Origin: Marinobacterium_A aestuariivivens | GTDB taxonomy: Bacteria > Pseudomonadota > Gammaproteobacteria > Pseudomonadales > Balneatricaceae | Direction: 5' to 3' | Assembly: GCF_042661465.1 (NCBI RefSeq) | Contig: NZ_JBHSWE010000001.1 | Location: 3,906,001 to 3,970,000, forward strand | Length of the DNA: 64,000 nucleotides | In this document: piece by piece, positions 9,048-18,310 of the stretch | Layout: the number at the start of each line of letters is the position of its first letter | Position numbering within the stretch: the stretch's first letter is position 1 | Made by a program: the position numbers and the translations under genes | The notes under the pieces: model-generated | What the model was told of the DNA's origin: nothing | The model's database searches: none | What the model saw: only the letters and a program-made list of their open reading frames with translations

Positions 9048-10589
9048 ATGAGAGTGCAGAGGATCCTGCCTTTACTGGCGCTGCTGGGCGCCTTTATTCC
9101 GGCGGCCGCAATGGCTGCTTTCGGTTTCGAGGATGTTGCCGAAAAAGCCCGTGACCTGGCATCAAAGCCATATCAGGCGCCGACGCCGATTCCGAAGTTC
9201 ATGCAGACGATGAGCTACGACGACTATCAGAATATCCGCTTTAATCCGGAGAAGAGCCTGTGGCGCGAAAGCGGCTCCCGTTTTCAGGTGATGATGGTGC
9301 CGCCGGGGCTGTTTTACCGCCACGCGGTGAAGTTGAACGTGATCGATGCCGAAGGCAGTCACGGTGTGCCGTTTCGCAAAACCGACTTCGTTTTCGCCGA
9401 TTCGGAAGTGGCCAAGCGGGTTCCGGCCAATCTCGGTTATGCCGGTTTCAAGCTGACCTATCCGCTCAAGGGCGAAAAAGAGCAGAACCAGTTCATGGTG
9501 TTCGCCGGAGCAAGCTATTTCCGTGGCGTCGGGCGCGACAACAGCTTCGGCATTTCTGCACGGGGGCTGGCGATCGATACCGGGCTGTCGCGGGGCGAAG
9601 AGTTCCCGTCCTTTACCGAGTTCTGGCTCGAGCGCCCGTCCCCCGACGCCCAAGCGATGACCTTCTACGGGCTGCTCGAAGGGGAGAGTGTGGCCGGTGC
9701 CTACGAGTTCGTTGTCTATCCGGGCAAGGTCACGCGTTTGAAAGTGCGCAGCAAGCTGTTCCCGCGCCAGAATATCGAACTGCTCGGCGTGGCACCGCTG
9801 ACCAGCATGTTCTATTACGGCGAGAATACCGGCCGGCCGCGCGGAGAATGGCGCACTCAGGTGCACGACTCCGACGGTCTGCAGATCCAGGATGGCAACA
9901 GCGGCGAATGGCTCTGGCGTCCGTTGCTGAATCCGCGCACCCTGGAGATGGATTATCTGATGACCGAAAACGTCCGCGGTTTCGGTCTGCTGCAGCGTGA
10001 TCGCGAGTTTTCGGACTATCAGGACCTGCAGGCCCGCTACGAACTGCGTCCCAGCAGCTGGGTCAAGACCGAAGGCGACTGGGGGCCGGGTCAGGTGGTG
10101 CTGGTGCAACTGCCGACCGAGAACGAGACCAACGACAATATCGTCGCTTTCTGGCGGCCGAAGGACAAGGTCACGGCGGGCCAGGCGCTTGAATACGCCT
10201 ACGAGGTGCAGTTCGGCGGTGCGGAACTCGGCGGCAATCCGATGGGCCGGGCGGTCAACTCCTATGTCGGCGACGGCAGCGTCATCGGAGGCGGCAGCGA
10301 GAAGGGCGCTTACCGTATTCTCGTCGACTTCAATGGCGGTGTACTCGACAAGCAGCGCCCGCGCGCGCCGGTGCTGAGCCATGTCACGGCGACGGACGGC
10401 GGCGAAGTGCTGGAGCATTTCGTCGAGTACAACGAGGCGCTCAAGGGTTGGCGGCTGTCGGTCCTGGCCCGCCCGGCCGAGAAAAAGCCGCTGTCGCTGC
10501 GGGCTTACCTGAGCCTCGGCGACGAGACCCTGACCGAAACCTGGACCTATCGCCTGCCGGCGAACAACGATATCCGCATTCCGGAGTAA
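9048..10589 (+). CDS. opgG: Periplasmic glucan biosynthesis protein OpgG (MdoG)
   Basis: A 513-residue protein with an N-terminal signal peptide (hydrophobic LLALLGAFIPAAAMA, cleavage near residue 23) and the OpgG/MdoG beta-sandwich domain over the rest. FGFEDVAEKARDLASKPYQ is the usual mature N-terminus. It acts in the periplasm on the backbone of osmoregulated periplasmic glucans made by OpgH. The opgG-(small gene)-opgH order supports the call. The 242 bp upstream hold no gene and presumably carry the promoter. Confidence 0.93.
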   Translation: MRVQRILPLLALLGAFIPAAAMAAFGFEDVAEKARDLASKPYQAPTPIPKFMQTMSYDDYQNIRFNPEKSLWRESGSRFQVMMVPPGLFYRHAVKLNVIDAEGSHGVPFRKTDFVFADSEVAKRVPANLGYAGFKLTYPLKGEKEQNQFMVFAGASYFRGVGRDNSFGISARGLAIDTGLSRGEEFPSFTEFWLERPSPDAQAMTFYGLLEGESVAGAYEFVVYPGKVTRLKVRSKLFPRQNIELLGVAPLTSMFYYGENTGRPRGEWRTQVHDSDGLQIQDGNSGEWLWRPLLNPRTLEMDYLMTENVRGFGLLQRDREFSDYQDLQARYELRPSSWVKTEGDWGPGQVVLVQLPTENETNDNIVAFWRPKDKVTAGQALEYAYEVQFGGAELGGNPMGRAVNSYVGDGSVIGGGSEKGAYRILVDFNGGVLDKQRPRAPVLSHVTATDGGEVLEHFVEYNEALKGWRLSVLARPAEKKPLSLRAYLSLGDETLTETWTYRLPANNDIRIPE

Positions 10590-10592
10590 AGC

Positions 10593-10847
10593 ATGGCCCG
10601 TACCCTGGGTGAGCACGCCCTGTCCCGCGCGCTGGAATACCTGGCCGTCAATGGGGTCGACCTGAGCGACCGTCATACACTGCTGGCGCTGCAGCTGATC
10701 GAAGAAGGGCTGCAACGCGGCGAGGCGGACCTGCTCGCCTGGGTCATGGACGAACTGCCGAAGCGGGTCGAGCTGCCGCAACTGAGGGTACCGCCGGTCG
10801 CGCCGATGCTGGTGCGGGGCAGTATCGGCTACGGAGACGGCAAATGA
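10593..10847 (+). CDS. Small protein of unknown function between opgG and opgH
   Basis: An 84-residue soluble, acidic, largely alpha-helical protein (LALQLIEEGLQRGEADLLAWVMDELPKRVELP in two pieces). I do not recognise a family. The gene starts 3 bp after the opgG stop and its own stop overlaps the opgH start (ATGA), so it is almost certainly translated as part of the operon. A role linked to OpgG or OpgH, for example as an accessory or stability factor, is inference from position only. Confidence 0.7.
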   Translation: MARTLGEHALSRALEYLAVNGVDLSDRHTLLALQLIEEGLQRGEADLLAWVMDELPKRVELPQLRVPPVAPMLVRGSIGYGDGK

Positions 10848-12958
10848 ACAGCTCGCAGGCGGTTCTCGAAAGCGGCGCGGTACGGCCGGTGCGCTGGCGC
10901 GGCCGCGTCATGCTGCGGCGCGCCCTGCTGACCCTGGTCGTCATTGCCCAGGCGCTGGTCGGCGCCTACTATATGGCGTCGGTGCTGCCCTACCATGGCG
11001 GCAACCTGCTGGAGCAGGCGCTGATCGCGCTGTTCACGGTGCTGTTCACCTGGATCACCGTGGGTTTCTGGATCGGCCTGTACGGTTTCTGGCTGCGGCG
11101 TCTGGGCGGCGATCCGAAGTCGCTGCTGCGCCGCTATCCCGATGGCGAACTGGCGAACACGCCGCTGTCCCGCACCGCGGTGGTGATGCCGATCTACAAC
11201 GAGCCGGTCAACCGCACCCTCGGCGGGCTGCGCGCCATCTATCGCTCGATCGAGCGCAGCGGCCAGCTCGAACACTTCGACTTCTATATCCTTTCGGACA
11301 GCCGCGATCCCGATGTCTGGCTGTCAGAACAGGCCGCCTGGCAGAGCCTGTGCGACGAACTCGGTGCCAGCGGACGGCTGTTCTACCGCCGCCGTACCCT
11401 GAACATGAACTACAAGAGCGGCAACGTCGCCGACTTTCTCCGCCGCTGGGGGCGCGCCTACGAATACATGATCGTCATGGATGCCGACAGCCTGATGGGC
11501 GGCGACACCCTGGTGAAGATGGTGCGCCTGATGCAGCGCGAGCCGAAAGTCGGCATCCTGCAGAGCTGCCCGACAATCATCAACGGGCAGTCGCTGTTCG
11601 CCCGGGTGCAGCAGTTCGCCAATCAGGTCTACGGTCCCCTGTTCAGCACCGGGCTGGCGGCGATGCAGCTCGGAGAGGCGGCGTTCTGGGGACATAACGC
11701 GATCATCCGTACCGAGCCCTTCATGCGCCACTGCGGTCTGCCGCGACTACGCGGTCCGGGGTTGTTCAGCGGCCCTATCTCGAGCCACGATTTCGTCGAG
11801 GCGGCCTTCATGGGGCGCGCGGGCTACGAGGTCTGGCTGGAGCCTGACCTGGGCGAGAGCTACGAGGAGTCGCCGCCGAGCCTGGTCGACGAACTGACCC
11901 GCGACAAGCGCTGGGCCAAGGGCAATCTGCAGCATCTGTGGCTGATGCTGTTCGAGCCACGGCTGCGCATGGCTCACCGCATGGCGTTTCTCAATGGCAT
12001 CCTGTCCTATGTGGCCTCGCCGCTCTGGTTTGCGTTCCTGGTGCTGACCACGATCGAGACGACCCGGCTGGTGCTCTGGCCGCCGAACTACTTTCCCGAA
12101 CAGCACAGTCCCTTCCCGCTCTGGCCCGAGTGGCATCCCGAATGGGCCATAGGCCTTGCCAGCAGCGTGGTTTTCCTGCTGTTCTTCCCGAAATTTCTGG
12201 CGCTGCTCGATGTGCTGCTGAGCGGCCGAAGGCGCTCCCATGGCGGCTTCATCCGGCTGTTGCTAAGCACCCTGCAGGAAATCCTGGTGTCGGCGCTGCT
12301 GGCGCCGATCCGCATGCTGGCCCATACCCGCTACGTGCTCGAAGCGCTGCTCAACGTCACTTTGCGCTGGGCCGGACAGAACCGCAGCGACGAAACCACC
12401 TGGACCGATGCACTGCTGAACCAGGCGCCGGGGTCGCTGATTGCCGCGGCCTGGTCCGGTTTCGCCTGGTGGCTGGATCCGCTGTTCTTCTTCTGGTCAC
12501 TGCCGGTGGCACTGCCGCTGCTGCTGGCCGCGCCGACCTCGGTCCTGCTGAGCAAGGTCGGGCTGGGGCAGGCGCTGCGCCGTGCCGGTGTTCTGCTGGT
12601 GCCGGAAGAGAAGCATGGTTCGGCACTGCTGGAGGACCTCAGTGGTCACAGTATTCTGCCGGAGCCCGGTACCGGCGAGTCGGCGGTGGTACGGGCTGTG
12701 CTCGATCCGGTGATGAATCGGGTACACCAGGCCACGGCCCGCTCCCACGGCGGAGGTGCCAAGCATGAGCGGCTCAAGCAGCTGCGTTCACGCTGCCTGG
12801 AGCAGGGGCCGGACAGCCTGAGCCGGGCGGAAAAGAACCTGCTGCTGACCGACCGCGAAAGCCTGGCCTGGCTCCATGCCCACGCCTGGCGCGCGCCGGT
12901 CGACAGTTTCTGGGGCCGTGCCATCGACCACCGCATACGCCGGATCTGGCCGGCGTAG
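10844..12958 (+). CDS. opgH: Glucans biosynthesis glucosyltransferase OpgH (MdoH)
   Basis: A 704-residue inner-membrane family 2 glycosyltransferase. Membrane helices occur near residues 25-90 and again between about 385 and 590. The cytoplasmic catalytic domain shows DSRD near 158, MDADS near 213 and the processive-synthase motif RDKRWAKGNLQHL near 350. It polymerises UDP-glucose into the linear beta-glucan backbone of osmoregulated periplasmic glucans and passes it to the periplasm. The start overlaps the stop of the small upstream gene (ATGA). The last codons run into a REP-like hairpin whose GTAG provides the TAG stop. Confidence 0.93.
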   Translation: MNSSQAVLESGAVRPVRWRGRVMLRRALLTLVVIAQALVGAYYMASVLPYHGGNLLEQALIALFTVLFTWITVGFWIGLYGFWLRRLGGDPKSLLRRYPDGELANTPLSRTAVVMPIYNEPVNRTLGGLRAIYRSIERSGQLEHFDFYILSDSRDPDVWLSEQAAWQSLCDELGASGRLFYRRRTLNMNYKSGNVADFLRRWGRAYEYMIVMDADSLMGGDTLVKMVRLMQREPKVGILQSCPTIINGQSLFARVQQFANQVYGPLFSTGLAAMQLGEAAFWGHNAIIRTEPFMRHCGLPRLRGPGLFSGPISSHDFVEAAFMGRAGYEVWLEPDLGESYEESPPSLVDELTRDKRWAKGNLQHLWLMLFEPRLRMAHRMAFLNGILSYVASPLWFAFLVLTTIETTRLVLWPPNYFPEQHSPFPLWPEWHPEWAIGLASSVVFLLFFPKFLALLDVLLSGRRRSHGGFIRLLLSTLQEILVSALLAPIRMLAHTRYVLEALLNVTLRWAGQNRSDETTWTDALLNQAPGSLIAAAWSGFAWWLDPLFFFWSLPVALPLLLAAPTSVLLSKVGLGQALRRAGVLLVPEEKHGSALLEDLSGHSILPEPGTGESAVVRAVLDPVMNRVHQATARSHGGGAKHERLKQLRSRCLEQGPDSLSRAEKNLLLTDRESLAWLHAHAWRAPVDSFWGRAIDHRIRRIWPA

Positions 12959-13116
12959 GCGCCTCGCCCCGAGGCGAAAAAATCCGGCACGGCGGTTGTT
13001 CGCACCGGGGCGGCGCTCCTACAGCGGGACTGCCCCCACCCGTAGGAGCCGCGCCCCCGCGGCGAAAAAATCCGGCACGGCGGTTGTTCGCACCGGGGCG
13101 GCGCTCCTACAGCGGG
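12955..13116 (+). repeat. Cluster of REP-like palindromes with a 56-bp exact direct repeat
   Basis: Three GTAG-headed palindromic units follow opgH: one at 12955-12976 (stem GCCTCG/GAGGCG) whose TAG is the opgH stop codon, one whose arms GCTCCTAC/GTAGGAGC lie at 13015-13022 and 13042-13049, and its continuation CCGCG/CGCGG at about 13049-13063. A 56-bp segment, 12973-13028, recurs exactly at 13061-13116 (period 88 bp). The form fits REP elements mobilised by RAYT transposases in gammaproteobacteria; that family assignment is inference from the GTAG-plus-hairpin shape. They may also help terminate opgH transcription. Confidence 0.75.
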
Positions 13117-13242
13117 CGCTGAAATTTCCGTGGAGCCTCCCACAATCAGGCGTTGTCCGGTGCCCAGGAATCTCCCGCATGAGGGCCAACCGGGCAGCTG
13201 TCCGGCCAGCACAGCGAAGCAGAGCCCGTCGGCGGCGCAGTA

Positions 13243-13273
13243 TTGACAAGAGACGAAATAATAACAATTATCA
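13243..13273 (+). promoter_or_regulatory. Putative promoter with overlapping Fur box ahead of the di-haem peroxidase
   Basis: A consensus -35 TTGACA lies at 13243-13248. Seventeen bases later is a weaker -10-like AATTAT (13266-13271). The segment 13259-13273 matches 12 of 14 positions of the Fur 7-1-7 pattern (TGATAAT-N-ATTATCA). Overlap of the operator with the -10 region is the usual arrangement for Fur repression, so the downstream peroxidase is likely induced by iron limitation. This is pattern matching by eye. Confidence 0.5.
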
Positions 13274-13313
13274 CTTGCTGTTACATTCATCCAGGTGCAA
13301 GAAGGTTCGATTG

Positions 13314-14501
13314 GTGAAGTACGGTACTCTTTTGTCCCTCTGTGCGGTCATCGTACTGGGGAGTCCGGTTCAGGCAAACGATAACGCGGGCGCGCGGCAG
13401 CAGGCGCTGGCACAACTCGGACAGGCGCTGTTCTTCGACACCAGTCTGTCGTTCAATCGCAGCCAGTCCTGCGCCAGTTGCCACGATCCGGCCAGGGGAT
13501 TCGCCGATCCGGGAGCCAACAGTCTCGGCGGAGCCGTTTCACTGGGGGACGACGGCCGCTCTCTTGGCGATCGCAATGCGCCGTCGGTCGCCTACGCGGC
13601 CTTCAGCCCGGACTTCCACCGCGACGGTGACGGTCACTATGTCGGTGGCCAGTTCTGGGACGGCCGTGCCGCCACCCTGGCCGATCAGGCGATGGGGCCG
13701 CCGCTGAACCCGGGCGAGATGGCGATGCCGGACATGGAAACCGTGCGTCAGAGGCTGCTGGAAAATCCCGACCATGTCGCGCGGATCAGCCGGCTGTTCG
13801 GTGAAGGCGTACTGGAGGAGGCCGGCAGTGCCTATCGGGCGATGGCCGAGAGCATCGCGGCGTTCGAGCGTACCGAGTCCGTTTCGCCGTTCGATTCCAG
13901 GTACGACCGCTACCTGCGCGGCGAATATCAGATGACCGAGCAGGAAGAGCTGGGCAGGACGCTGTTCTTTTCCCGGCAGTTCACCAACTGCAACCAGTGT
14001 CACCAGCTAGAGGCATCGCCGATCTCGCAGCGCGAAACCTTCAGCAACTACCGCTACCACAATATCGGCGTGCCGGTGAATGCGCAGGTGCGCGCCGCGA
14101 ACGGCAGCGACCCGAACCTGGTCGATCCGGGTCTGCTGAACAACCCCAACGTGATTGACTGGGAAGCGCGCGGCCGTTTTAAGGTGCCGGGCCTGCGCAA
14201 TGTCGCGGTCACCGGCCCCTATATGCACAACGGTGTCTTCACCGAGCTGGAAACGGTGGTGCGGTTCTACAACCAGTACAACAGCAAGAGCGCGAAAAAC
14301 CGGATCAACCCCGAAACCGGCGAACCCTGGGGCGGGCCGGAGGTGGCCGAGAACCTGTCGCTGACCGAGCTCGAACATGGGCCGGCACTGGACGACAAGC
14401 GCATCGAGGCGCTGGTGGCCTTCCTGAAGACGCTGACCGACAGGCGGTACGAACCCCTGCTGGAGCAGCAGAGGGCTTCGCGGAAAGAAGCCGGCCATTA
14501 A
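13314..14501 (+). CDS. Di-haem cytochrome c peroxidase / MauG-family protein
   Basis: A 395-residue exported protein: a signal peptide (LLSLCAVIVLGSPVQA) and two c-type haem motifs, CASCH near residue 52 and CNQCH near 228, in the CCP/MauG layout. The nearby GRFKVPGLRNVAVTGPYMHNG segment is typical for the family. Such proteins reduce hydrogen peroxide or carry out oxidations in the periplasm. The start chosen is GTG at 13314, with AAGAAGG 8 bases before it; a TTG at 13311 is the alternative. The Fur-box-like promoter upstream suggests iron control, as seen for MauG-like genes beside iron uptake systems. It converges on the multicopper oxidase gene. Confidence 0.87.
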   Translation: MKYGTLLSLCAVIVLGSPVQANDNAGARQQALAQLGQALFFDTSLSFNRSQSCASCHDPARGFADPGANSLGGAVSLGDDGRSLGDRNAPSVAYAAFSPDFHRDGDGHYVGGQFWDGRAATLADQAMGPPLNPGEMAMPDMETVRQRLLENPDHVARISRLFGEGVLEEAGSAYRAMAESIAAFERTESVSPFDSRYDRYLRGEYQMTEQEELGRTLFFSRQFTNCNQCHQLEASPISQRETFSNYRYHNIGVPVNAQVRAANGSDPNLVDPGLLNNPNVIDWEARGRFKVPGLRNVAVTGPYMHNGVFTELETVVRFYNQYNSKSAKNRINPETGEPWGGPEVAENLSLTELEHGPALDDKRIEALVAFLKTLTDRRYEPLLEQQRASRKEAGH

Positions 14502-14531
14502 AGGGGGCCTGGCCATCCGCTCCAACCGATG

Positions 14532-14596
14532 ATGGGTTACGGTGCGCTCCGGACGCCGTGGAATACCAAAATTTGTGCCATGCGCACCTAACCCAT
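14532..14596. repeat. Inverted repeat between convergent genes
   Basis: Arms ATGGGTTA-C-GGTGCG (14532-14546) and CGCACC-TAACCCAT (14583-14596) are complementary apart from one bulged base, with about 36 bases between them. It fills most of the 142-bp gap between the convergent peroxidase and multicopper oxidase genes. It may act as a two-way terminator or be a degenerate REP-like element. Confidence 0.55.
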
Positions 14597-14643
14597 TCTA
14601 CGAATCTACGGTAGTTTTGCCGCCGCAGGCCCTTGCAAAAACG

Positions 14644-16635
14644 TCAGCCATCGATGGGCCCGACATGGTAGGGCCGCATCATCTCGTGATCCTCGTGCGA
14701 GAGGATATGGCAGTGCCAGACGTACCGGCCGGGCTTGTCGAAGCGCATCTTGATGCGAGTGACTTCGCCCGGCAGCGCCATCACCATATCGCGACGGGTC
14801 TGTTCCTGGGGCGCGGGACCGCGGGGCTGGCCGACGACCCGGATGTTTTCGAGCCGGTACCCCTCACCGCCTTCGCCATCCTCGCCGCCTTCGCCATGTT
14901 CTGCTGGCTTTTCGATCAGCCGGGCACTGAAAGGCTGGCGATCGAGAATCTCGAAATGAACCAGGTGAAGATGGATCGGATGGGCATCCCCGGTGGCGTT
15001 GTAGATCTCCCAGATTTCGGTGTCCCCCAGTCCCGGGTTCTCGGTAATGGGACTGTCCCAGTCCAGGGTGCCATCGACCCAGTTGTCGCTGACATCCTCG
15101 ACCGGCTCGGCCATACCCAGCAGCGGCTTCAGACGGCCGAACTCGTCGGTTCCCTCGAACAGCGCCAGCTTGCGGGTGGTCGTGACCGCGCCCGGGACCG
15201 AAACGCCGCCATCCAGCCAGGTGCCGTCAACGATCGAGGTGTCGGCTCTGTCGGAATCGAACTCTGAGACAACATCGAAGGCCATGATGCGATCGGTGCG
15301 CCGATCCGGGAAGAGGTCGGCTTTCTTCGGCAGCTCGCCACCGAAGGGCGCATCCCCGAGGAGGTTCTCGACGATCAGCCGTGAGCCCCAGGGCACGGCC
15401 TTGAAGTCGATCACCAGGTCGAGGCGTTCGCCCGGCGCGAAGTCGACTTCCTCCACCTGCGTTGCGGTTTCACGCAGGCTCTGATCCGAACCGATGACAT
15501 AGAAGGGAATCGCATACCCAGGCGCGGGATCGGTTTCGTTCGAGTGGACAACTTTCAGGCGCAGGCGCATAAAGCGGCTGTCGCAGCCATTCAGCAACCG
15601 TACCCGGTACTGGCGACGCTCGACCTCGCATTTGGGCCAGATCGTGCCGTTGACCAGCATATGGTCGCCGAAGAACTCGGCCAGTGCCGTCGGTCCGCCT
15701 TCCGGGAAGACCTCCTCCGGCAGTTCGGCGCCCTCATCGTCGATAAAGTCGCTGTAGAAGGGATCCCCGGGAAAGGCGGGATAAAACAGCTCGCCGGTAT
15801 TGAGGAACATCCGGTCCTGTACCGCGAATGCCAGTTCGTAGGGCCCGGCCGGCAGGCCCGGAGGATTATCCGGCAGCCCGGTATCGAAGTCGTCCCGAAG
15901 GATGAAAAAGCCCGCCAGGCCGGCATAGACATTGAGCCGGGTGATACCCAGCGCATGGTCGTGATACCAGAGGGTACCGGCCATGTCGTTCCAGTACGGG
16001 AAGCCGCCGCCGTAGCGGTAGTAGCGGGCTTCCCATCGCGGGCCCTTGATCCTGAAGCGCGGCGAAAAGAAATATTCGGGGTTGCCGTCAAAGGGGCTGT
16101 CGTTGAGGCCGCCATGGACATGGGTCACGATCGGCACGCCGTCGGAGGCGATGCGGTAATATTCGTATCCCGGCAGCGAGTAGGCCCAGTGCAGGCTGCC
16201 ATCGACCGGCAGCAAGTGGGATACCGGCATGGACCCTTCGATCAGATCGTTTTCCCAGCTGACTTCCAGGCTGTCGTTCACATTCATCTCGATGGTACGC
16301 CCCGGCCAGGAAACGCCGTCGTTGTGAGGGCCGTAGCCCCAGACCGCTGTCGGTACGGGCGTTTCTCCATCAGCGCCAACCAACCCGGTCATCTGGACGG
16401 CCGGTGCCGCACGGATACGCAACCGGCCGGCCTCCGGCATATATTTGAATCCGGGATCAAGGGCATTCGGCACCGCGTGCTTGAACAGAGGCTGCATTGC
16501 CGGGTCTGAAAGGCCGGCCGCCAGGATTGCAGCATGGCTGCTGTGGGCGCGCAGCAGTGCCACCGGAATGCTGGCGGTCATGCCGGCCGCCATCGCGGAG
16601 CGGATGCTCAGCGTCAGGAATTCCCGTCTTTTCAT
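14644..16635 (-). CDS. Multicopper oxidase, Tat-exported (CotA / bilirubin-oxidase-like)
   Basis: A 663-residue multicopper oxidase. The N-terminus has a twin-arginine signal (KRREFLTLS, then a hydrophobic stretch). All four copper-binding segments are present: HVHGG near residue 172, WYHDHA near 223, HPIHLHLVHFEIL near 560, and HCHILSHEDHEMM near 640, which holds the T1 His-Cys-His and an axial Met. Such enzymes oxidise phenols, metals or bilirubin with reduction of oxygen to water; the substrate here is unknown. The gene stands alone, convergent with the peroxidase. Its 5' side is a 312-bp gap (16636-16947) in which I see no other gene. Confidence 0.9.
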   Translation of the reverse strand: MKRREFLTLSIRSAMAAGMTASIPVALLRAHSSHAAILAAGLSDPAMQPLFKHAVPNALDPGFKYMPEAGRLRIRAAPAVQMTGLVGADGETPVPTAVWGYGPHNDGVSWPGRTIEMNVNDSLEVSWENDLIEGSMPVSHLLPVDGSLHWAYSLPGYEYYRIASDGVPIVTHVHGGLNDSPFDGNPEYFFSPRFRIKGPRWEARYYRYGGGFPYWNDMAGTLWYHDHALGITRLNVYAGLAGFFILRDDFDTGLPDNPPGLPAGPYELAFAVQDRMFLNTGELFYPAFPGDPFYSDFIDDEGAELPEEVFPEGGPTALAEFFGDHMLVNGTIWPKCEVERRQYRVRLLNGCDSRFMRLRLKVVHSNETDPAPGYAIPFYVIGSDQSLRETATQVEEVDFAPGERLDLVIDFKAVPWGSRLIVENLLGDAPFGGELPKKADLFPDRRTDRIMAFDVVSEFDSDRADTSIVDGTWLDGGVSVPGAVTTTRKLALFEGTDEFGRLKPLLGMAEPVEDVSDNWVDGTLDWDSPITENPGLGDTEIWEIYNATGDAHPIHLHLVHFEILDRQPFSARLIEKPAEHGEGGEDGEGGEGYRLENIRVVGQPRGPAPQEQTRRDMVMALPGEVTRIKMRFDKPGRYVWHCHILSHEDHEMMRPYHVGPIDG

Positions 16636-16947
16636 CTTTCAGGCCTCTTCGCGTCAAGTGGACCCTTCCCGACGTCAGTCGAATGGGACCGCCCTGCCAG
16701 TCCGGAGGTTGCGAGGGGAGGGTATTACCTGGATACAAGCAAGTGACGTACCGGTTTGGAAAAGGTCTTGTCTATCAACACAGTGTATTCGGGCGTCCCG
16801 ATGGCAGGGGAGCCGGTTTGTAAACAGAACATTACAGCGATCGCCTCGAAGACCGAAAAGCGTTGCAGCACGGATACAGCCGCCCGCGTCTTTACTCGGA
16901 AGACCCGGTTCGGTTCGAACAGGGTGACCAGATTACCCATGCCCGTC

Positions 16948-17411
16948 TCAGGCCTTCTTCGAGATCAGCCAGTGGGTGACGCCCAGCGCCAGGGTGACCG
17001 CGGCGATGGCAAATACATACTCGGCGCTGGTCTTGTCCAGGTCCAGCACGATCACCTTCCGCGCGATCGCCATCAGTGCCGTGGCGGTGACCAGGCGTAT
17101 CGGCAGCACGTCGGTTCCGAGGTAGAGCCGGATATTGATAAAGATCTCGACGGCGATCAGCACCGCCATGAAGGCGCCGAACGTCTGGAAAATATCGTTG
17201 ATATCGAGCAGGAAGAAGGGGGCGTACCGAGTCGCTGGTAGAGGACATAGATCACGTCGCCGATGCCCCAGATGATGACCAGCACCATCAGCACGGCCAG
17301 CACCCGGATGGCGATGCGGATGATGCGGTGAAGAAAGCGGATCAGCGGATCGGAGTGTTCCTCCGGCAGTTCTTCGTGTATCAGTACATGAGGATCGTTG
17401 TCTTCGGTCAT
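16948..17411 (-). CDS. PsiE-like phosphate-starvation-inducible membrane protein (one frameshift)
   Basis: Two overlapping frames together give a PsiE-like protein of about 154 residues. The first covers MTEDNDPHVL to VLYQRLGTPP with one membrane helix; the second continues FFLLD... MAVLIAVEIFINIRL... VTHWLISKK with three more helices. The break is a run of five G on the + strand (17218-17222); a sixth restores one frame through both halves. The initial MTEDND Met at 17411 is preceded by AAGGAG at a somewhat long distance. PsiE-family proteins are small inner-membrane proteins of unknown biochemical role. I regard the break as a probable sequence error. Confidence 0.75.
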
Positions 17412-17617
17412 CGATGTCTTCTGCTCCTTGCTGGGGCTGTTCCGGCTTGTGATTGAACGATCTGGCTGTTCGAAGGCTCCGTTTTCGGCCTGGCGCCGTA
17501 CCGCTATCTGATAGTGGCGCATAGTTTGCGCTCCCGCCAGTTGGCTGGCCGGCGGCCCACTCGGCTATGTTGTACGCAGTGAACGGTGAAACGGATGAAG
17601 CAGGAGGTGTCCAGGCG

Positions 17618-18310
17618 ATGATCGAACTCGAGCGGCTGTCGATGTCCTACGCCATCGGCGACGAGGAGGTCCAGGTATTGCGCGACCTCGACCTGAAGGT
17701 CGCCGATGGCGAGCGCGTCGCCATTCTTGGGCCTTCGGGTTCGGGCAAGACCACGTTGCTGCTGTTGCTGGCCGGGCTCGAGCGGTGCCAGCAGGGGCAT
17801 ATCCGCCTCGGCGGCGTGGCGTTGTCAGACCTCGATGCCGATGCGCTGGCGGACCTGCGGCGCGACAGGATCGGTTTCATTTTCCAGTCGTTCCATCTGG
17901 TGCCGAGTCTCACCGCACTGGACAATGTCGCGCTTCCGCTCGAGATCGCGGGCGACACCCGCGCACGGATGCTTGCTGCCCGGATGCTGGACCAGGTGGG
18001 ACTGGCGTATCGCGAGCGTCATTATCCGGCCCAGCTCTCGGGCGGCGAGCAGCAGCGGGTCGCCATCGCGCGGGCGCTGGTGCACGGTCCCAGGCTGATC
18101 CTGGCCGACGAGCCAACCGGCAACCTGGACAGCCGGACCGGTGAACGCGTGGGGCATTTGCTGTTCGATCTCAATGAGGGTGTCGGCGCCACGCTGGTGC
18201 TGGTCACCCATGATGCCGGTTTCGCGCGTCGGTGCGACCGGGTGTTGCAGCTGCGGGATGGCCGGCTGGTCGAGCGCGCGCAGGAGGGGCGGGATGCCTT
18301 TTCTGCTTGA
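17618..18310 (+). CDS. ybbA: ABC transporter ATP-binding protein, YbbA / LolD type
   Basis: A 230-residue ABC ATPase. Walker A is LGPSGSGKTTLLLLLAG near residue 37, the Q-loop lies in FIFQSFHLVPSLTALDN near 88, the signature LSGGEQQRVAIARAL is near 140, and Walker B ILADEPTGNLDS is near 162. It belongs to the MacB/LolD group that powers FtsX-type permeases. The ATG at 17618 has AGGAGGT 8 bases upstream. It overlaps the start of the permease gene by 17 bp, as in ybbA-ybbP. The group usually acts on lipoproteins or other envelope substrates rather than on classical import. Confidence 0.9.
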   Translation: MIELERLSMSYAIGDEEVQVLRDLDLKVADGERVAILGPSGSGKTTLLLLLAGLERCQQGHIRLGGVALSDLDADALADLRRDRIGFIFQSFHLVPSLTALDNVALPLEIAGDTRARMLAARMLDQVGLAYRERHYPAQLSGGEQQRVAIARALVHGPRLILADEPTGNLDSRTGERVGHLLFDLNEGVGATLVLVTHDAGFARRCDRVLQLRDGRLVERAQEGRDAFSA

